A stretch of 64,000 bases of DNA from Pseudomonas sp. G34 (GTDB lineage Bacteria > Pseudomonadota > Gammaproteobacteria > Pseudomonadales > Pseudomonadaceae): contig NZ_JAVHZV010000023.1 in NCBI RefSeq assembly GCF_031119625.1, positions 248,001-312,000 of the forward strand, written 5' to 3'. This document shows positions 60,844 to 64,000 of this stretch, piece by piece. Position 1 is the first letter of the stretch. Each line of letters starts with the position of its first letter. The position numbers and the translations under genes were made by a program. The notes under the pieces were generated by a model, which was not told the DNA's origin, did not search any database, and worked only from the letters and a program-made list of their open reading frames with translations.

Positions 60844-62949
60844 GTGAACCCGGTAATCAAGAAATTTCAATTCGGTCAGTCGACCGTAACCCTCGAGACT
60901 GGCCGTATCGCCCGTCAAGCCTCCGGCGCCGTGCTGGTCACCGTCGATAACGACGTCAGCGTGCTGGTTGCCGTTACCGGTGCCAAGACCGCCGACCCGA
61001 GCAAGGGCTTCTTCCCCCTGTCGGTCCACTACCAGGAAAAAACCTACGCAGCGGGCAAGATCCCAGGCGGCTTCTTCAAGCGTGAAGCGCGCCCGAGCGA
61101 GAAAGAAACCCTGACCTCGCGCCTGATCGATCGCCCGATCCGTCCGCTGTTCCCGGAAGGCTTCCAGAACGAAGTGCAGGTCATCTGCACCGTGGTTTCC
61201 ACCAGCAAGAAGACCGACCCGGACATCGCGGCGATGATCGGTACCTCGGCTGCTCTGGCGATCTCCGGCATCCCTTTCAACGGCCCGATCGGCGCCGCCC
61301 GCGTAGCCTTCCACCCGGAAACCGGCTACCTGCTCAACCCGACTTACGAGCAGCTCAAGGCGTCCAGCCTGGACATGGTCGTGGCCGGTACCAAAGACGC
61401 CGTGCTGATGGTCGAATCGGAAGCCAAAGAGCTGACCGAAGACCAGATGCTGGGCGCCGTACTGTTCGCCCATGACGAATTCCAGGCGGTTATCCAGGCC
61501 GTTACCGAGCTGGCCGCCGAAGCCGCCAAACCGACCTGGGACTGGCAGCCAAAAGCGGAAAACACCGCACTGCTGTCGGCTATCCGTAGCGAGTTCGGCG
61601 ACGCGATCTCCCAGGCGTACACCATCACCATCAAGCAGGATCGTTACGCGCGCCTTGGCGAGCTGAAAGATCAGGTGGTTGCCAGGTTCTCCGGCGAAGA
61701 AGGCCAGCCTTCCGCGGGTGAAGTCAAAGAAGCCTTCGGCGAAATCGAATACCGCACCGTGCGCGAGAACATCGTCAACGGCAAGCCGCGTATCGATGGC
61801 CGTGACACCCGTACCGTACGTGGCCTGAACATCGAAGTCGGTGTTCTCGACAAGACCCACGGTTCGGCGCTGTTCACCCGCGGCGAAACCCAGGCGCTGG
61901 TGGTTGCCACCCTAGGTACCGCCCGTGACGCACAGCTGCTCGACACCCTCGAAGGCGAGAAGAAAGACCCCTTCATGCTGCACTACAACTTCCCGCCGTA
62001 CTCGGTGGGCGAGTGTGGTCGCATGGGCGCCACGGGTCGTCGCGAAATCGGTCACGGCCGTCTGGCGCGTCGTTCGGTGCAGGCCATGCTGCCGGCCGCT
62101 GATGTGTTCCCGTACACCATCCGTGTGGTATCGGAAATCACCGAATCCAACGGTTCGTCTTCGATGGCTTCCGTGTGCGGCGCTTCCCTGGCCCTGATGG
62201 ACGCCGGTGTACCGATGAAGGCACCGGTTGCCGGTATCGCCATGGGCCTGGTCAAGGAAGGCGAGAAGTTCGCCGTGCTGACCGACATCCTCGGTGACGA
62301 AGATCACCTGGGCGACATGGACTTCAAGGTTGCCGGTACCGCCAATGGCGTCACCGCGCTGCAGATGGACATCAAGATCCAGGGCATCACCGAAGAAATC
62401 ATGGAAATCGCCCTAGGCCAGGCCCTGGAAGCGCGCCTGAATATCCTCGGCCAGATGAATCAGGTCATTGCTCAATCGCGTAGCGAACTGTCGGAAAATG
62501 CGCCGACCATGATCGCCATGAAGATCGATCAGGACAAGATTCGCGACGTCATCGGTAAAGGCGGCGCCACCATCCGCGCCATCTGCGAAGAGACCAAGGC
62601 ATCGATCGATATCGAAGACGACGGCTCGATCAAGATCTTCGGCGAAACCAAGGATGCTGCAGAAGCCGCGCGTCAGCGCGTTCTGGGTATCACCGCAGAA
62701 GCCGAGATCGGCAAGATCTACGTCGGCAAGGTTGAGCGCATCGTCGACTTCGGCGCATTCGTCAACATCCTGCCGGGCAAGGACGGTCTGGTGCACATCT
62801 CCATGCTCAGCGATGCGCGCGTAGAGAAGGTCACCGACATCCTGAAGGAAGGCGAGGAGGTCGAAGTGCTGGTACTGGACGTCGACAACCGCGGCCGCAT
62901 CAAGCTGTCCATCAAGGACGTTGCCGCTGCCAAAGCTTCGGGTGTCTGA
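60844..62949 (+). CDS. pnp: Polyribonucleotide nucleotidyltransferase (PNPase)
   Basis: A 701-residue 3'-5' exoribonuclease that uses phosphate, part of the degradosome. Two RNase PH domains (about residues 1-215 and 310-545) flank a helical domain. KH ([25 protein letters not shown]) and S1 ([26 protein letters not shown]) domains close the protein. GTG at 60844 gives the family length and has AGAAGGA upstream; earlier in-frame codons are leader. Confidence 0.97.
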   Translation: MNPVIKKFQFGQSTVTLETGRIARQASGAVLVTVDNDVSVLVAVTGAKTADPSKGFFPLSVHYQEKTYAAGKIPGGFFKREARPSEKETLTSRLIDRPIRPLFPEGFQNEVQVICTVVSTSKKTDPDIAAMIGTSAALAISGIPFNGPIGAARVAFHPETGYLLNPTYEQLKASSLDMVVAGTKDAVLMVESEAKELTEDQMLGAVLFAHDEFQAVIQAVTELAAEAAKPTWDWQPKAENTALLSAIRSEFGDAISQAYTITIKQDRYARLGELKDQVVARFSGEEGQPSAGEVKEAFGEIEYRTVRENIVNGKPRIDGRDTRTVRGLNIEVGVLDKTHGSALFTRGETQALVVATLGTARDAQLLDTLEGEKKDPFMLHYNFPPYSVGECGRMGATGRREIGHGRLARRSVQAMLPAADVFPYTIRVVSEITESNGSSSMASVCGASLALMDAGVPMKAPVAGIAMGLVKEGEKFAVLTDILGDEDHLGDMDFKVAGTANGVTALQMDIKIQGITEEIMEIALGQALEARLNILGQMNQVIAQSRSELSENAPTMIAMKIDQDKIRDVIGKGGATIRAICEETKASIDIEDDGSIKIFGETKDAAEAARQRVLGITAEAEIGKIYVGKVERIVDFGAFVNILPGKDGLVHISMLSDARVEKVTDILKEGEEVEVLVLDVDNRGRIKLSIKDVAAAKASGV

Positions 62950-62974
62950 TCCGGGCTAACGCCGCTGCTACAAG

Positions 62975-63008
62975 AAAGCCAGTCAGGGTGACCTGACTGG
63001 CTTTTTTA
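62975..63008 (+). terminator. Intrinsic terminator after pnp
   Basis: AAAGCCAGTCAGG and CCTGACTGGCTTT arms with a 4-base loop and T run, 25 bases after the pnp stop. Confidence 0.93.
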
Positions 63009-63069
63009 TTGCCGCTCGTTTTCGCATTGCAGAGGTTGCGTTAAGGTTGTGCTTTGCGCGGAGAAGCTC

Positions 63070-63825
63070 ATGGCATCACCTGTTCTGGTAGCGGCTCAAT
63101 GTGCGGTGCAGGCTGGCGATCTCGCTGCCAATCTCGCGCTGCATCTGAATTTCATGCGCCACGCCAGTGAGCTGGGTGCGGGGTTGATCATCTTCCCGGA
63201 GCTGTCACTCAGTGGCTATGAGCCGGCACTGGCCGATACGCTGGCACAGCCTGCCGACAGTCCGTTGCTCGAGCCACTGTGCAGCCTGACCATGGCTGCG
63301 GGGATGACCACGGTGGTCGGTTTGCCATTGCGTGTTCCAGGGTACGACAGGCCGCAAATCGCGGCCTGCATTCTTCACCCCGATGGCTCGCGGGCCATCT
63401 ACACCAAACAGTATCTGCACGCGGGTGAAGAGCGGTTTTTCAGCGCTGGCCAGGGCGGCGAGTTGCTGCTTGTCGGGGGCATGTCGGTGGCGTTGTCGGT
63501 GTGCGCCGAGTTCGCTCATGCCGAGCACCCCGCGAAGGCAGCAGAGCGTGGCGCCCTGGTGTATGCGGCCAGTGTGCTGGTCGGCGAGGGCGGTTATCCC
63601 CATGACAGCTCGCTGTTGCAGGGCTACGCGCAGCGTCACGGCATGGCGGTGCTGATGGCCAATCATGGCGGCCCTACGGGCGGCTGGGCTGCAGCAGGGC
63701 GCAGTGCGTTGTGGGATGAGCAGGGGCGTTGCGTCGCCTCTACGCTGGGGGTAGGCCACCGTCTGCTGGTGGTTTCCAGGCAGGCGGATGGCTGGCAGGG
63801 AAGCGATATTGCGCTGTCTGCCTGA
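63070..63825 (+). CDS. Carbon-nitrogen hydrolase (nitrilase superfamily)
   Basis: A 251-residue nitrilase-superfamily amidohydrolase. The Glu-Lys-Cys triad is visible: Glu in IIFPELSLSGYEP near residue 43, Lys in IYTKQYLHAGEERFF near residue 112 and Cys in VALSVCAEFAH near residue 146. Family members hydrolyse small amides, but the substrate here is not evident. The start at 63070 has GGAGAA upstream; an ATG 21 bases earlier is less likely. It is a single gene between terminators. Confidence 0.88.
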   Translation: MASPVLVAAQCAVQAGDLAANLALHLNFMRHASELGAGLIIFPELSLSGYEPALADTLAQPADSPLLEPLCSLTMAAGMTTVVGLPLRVPGYDRPQIAACILHPDGSRAIYTKQYLHAGEERFFSAGQGGELLLVGGMSVALSVCAEFAHAEHPAKAAERGALVYAASVLVGEGGYPHDSSLLQGYAQRHGMAVLMANHGGPTGGWAAAGRSALWDEQGRCVASTLGVGHRLLVVSRQADGWQGSDIALSA

Positions 63826-63837
63826 GCGGCAGCTATA

Positions 63838-63876
63838 AAAAAACGCCAGTCAGGCGCTGCCTGGCTGGCGTTTTTC
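63838..63876. terminator. Bidirectional intrinsic terminator
   Basis: AACGCCAGTCAGGC and GCCTGGCTGGCGTT arms with an A run left and T run right, serving both the nitrilase gene and the convergent partial gene. Confidence 0.92.
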
Positions 63877-63890
63877 GTGGCGCGTCGTGA

Positions 63891-64000
63891 TCAGTCGGTG
63901 TACTGGAACAGCTTGATGATCTTCTGTACGCCCGAGGTGCTCTGCACCACGTTGCTCGCGGCGTTGGCTTCCTGGCGGCTGACCACGCCGAGCAGGTAGA
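63891..64000 (-). CDS. BON-domain protein, C-terminal part (DolP/YraP- or OsmY-like)
   Basis: The last 35 codons of a gene continuing beyond the window. YLLGVVSRQEANAASNVVQS and GVQKIIKLFQYTD are typical of the end of a BON (phospholipid-binding) domain, as in the outer-membrane lipoproteins DolP/YraP or osmotically induced OsmY-like proteins. The signal peptide and first domain are outside the window, so the subtype is unresolved. Confidence 0.8.
   Translation of the reverse strand, partial: YLLGVVSRQEANAASNVVQSTSGVQKIIKLFQYTD

Overview
The window is a GC-rich gammaproteobacterial chromosome segment from the genus Pseudomonas. The evidence is long runs of genes in the order known from P. 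aeruginosa (proA-nadD-rsfS-rlmH-pbpA-rodA-mltB-rlpA-dac-DUF493-lipB-lipA; lldR/lldPD; smpB-ratA-rnfH-bamE-fur-recN-grpE-dnaK-dnaJ-dapB-carAB-greA; yhbY-rlmE-ftsH-folP-glmM-tpiA-secG-tRNA-rimP-nusA-infB-rbfA-truB-rpsO-pnp), Pseudomonas-like protein lengths, a Fur with a single cysteine, and REP-like intergenic palindromes. carA and carB are directly adjacent, without the extra gene that sits between them in P. aeruginosa. This points to a pseudomonad outside that species; the species itself cannot be read from this sequence.

Layout. 1-11.2 kb is the more variable part: a membrane-protein tail and a PCu(A)C copper chaperone, adenine deaminase, a Ca2+/H+ antiporter, an SDR enzyme, a CitMHS carrier, an NAD(P)-binding protein, a MORN-repeat/C13 cysteine peptidase lipoprotein divergent from lrgAB, a Lon-substrate-binding-domain protein and a DedA-PAP2 fusion. 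11.4-23 kb holds NAD and proline biosynthesis, ribosome maturation, the cell-elongation machinery (PBP2, RodA, MltB, RlpA, D,D-carboxypeptidase) and lipoate synthesis. 23-26.5 kb has a Rid-family protein, a LysR regulator, an rRNA pseudouridine synthase, a globin and an Lrp regulator. 26.8-32.5 kb is the lactate-use locus (lldP-lldD-dld, with divergent lldR and a palindromic operator). 32.5-63.8 kb is a nearly continuous housekeeping block covering trans-translation, outer-membrane assembly, iron regulation, chaperones, lysine/arginine/pyrimidine synthesis, proteolysis, folate and cell-wall precursors, secretion, and translation and RNA turnover. It ends in a nitrilase-family gene and a partial BON-domain lipoprotein.

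There are no insertion sequences, prophage genes or CRISPR arrays. The most interesting material lies between genes: (1) a strong promoter followed by a degenerate initiator-tRNA-like RNA at the metY position, then three terminator-like hairpins ahead of rimP-nusA-infB; (2) a 30-codon leader ORF that runs through an intrinsic terminator and ends overlapping the TTG start of carA, the layout of a pyrBI-type attenuator; (3) several families of terminal-inverted-repeat or palindromic elements, two of which share a 35-bp core with 33 identities; (4) a structured, unassigned gap between lrp and dld. Among proteins, the MORN-C13 peptidase lipoprotein beside the holin-like lrgAB pair is the best candidate for a little-studied system, but the link is inferred from position only.
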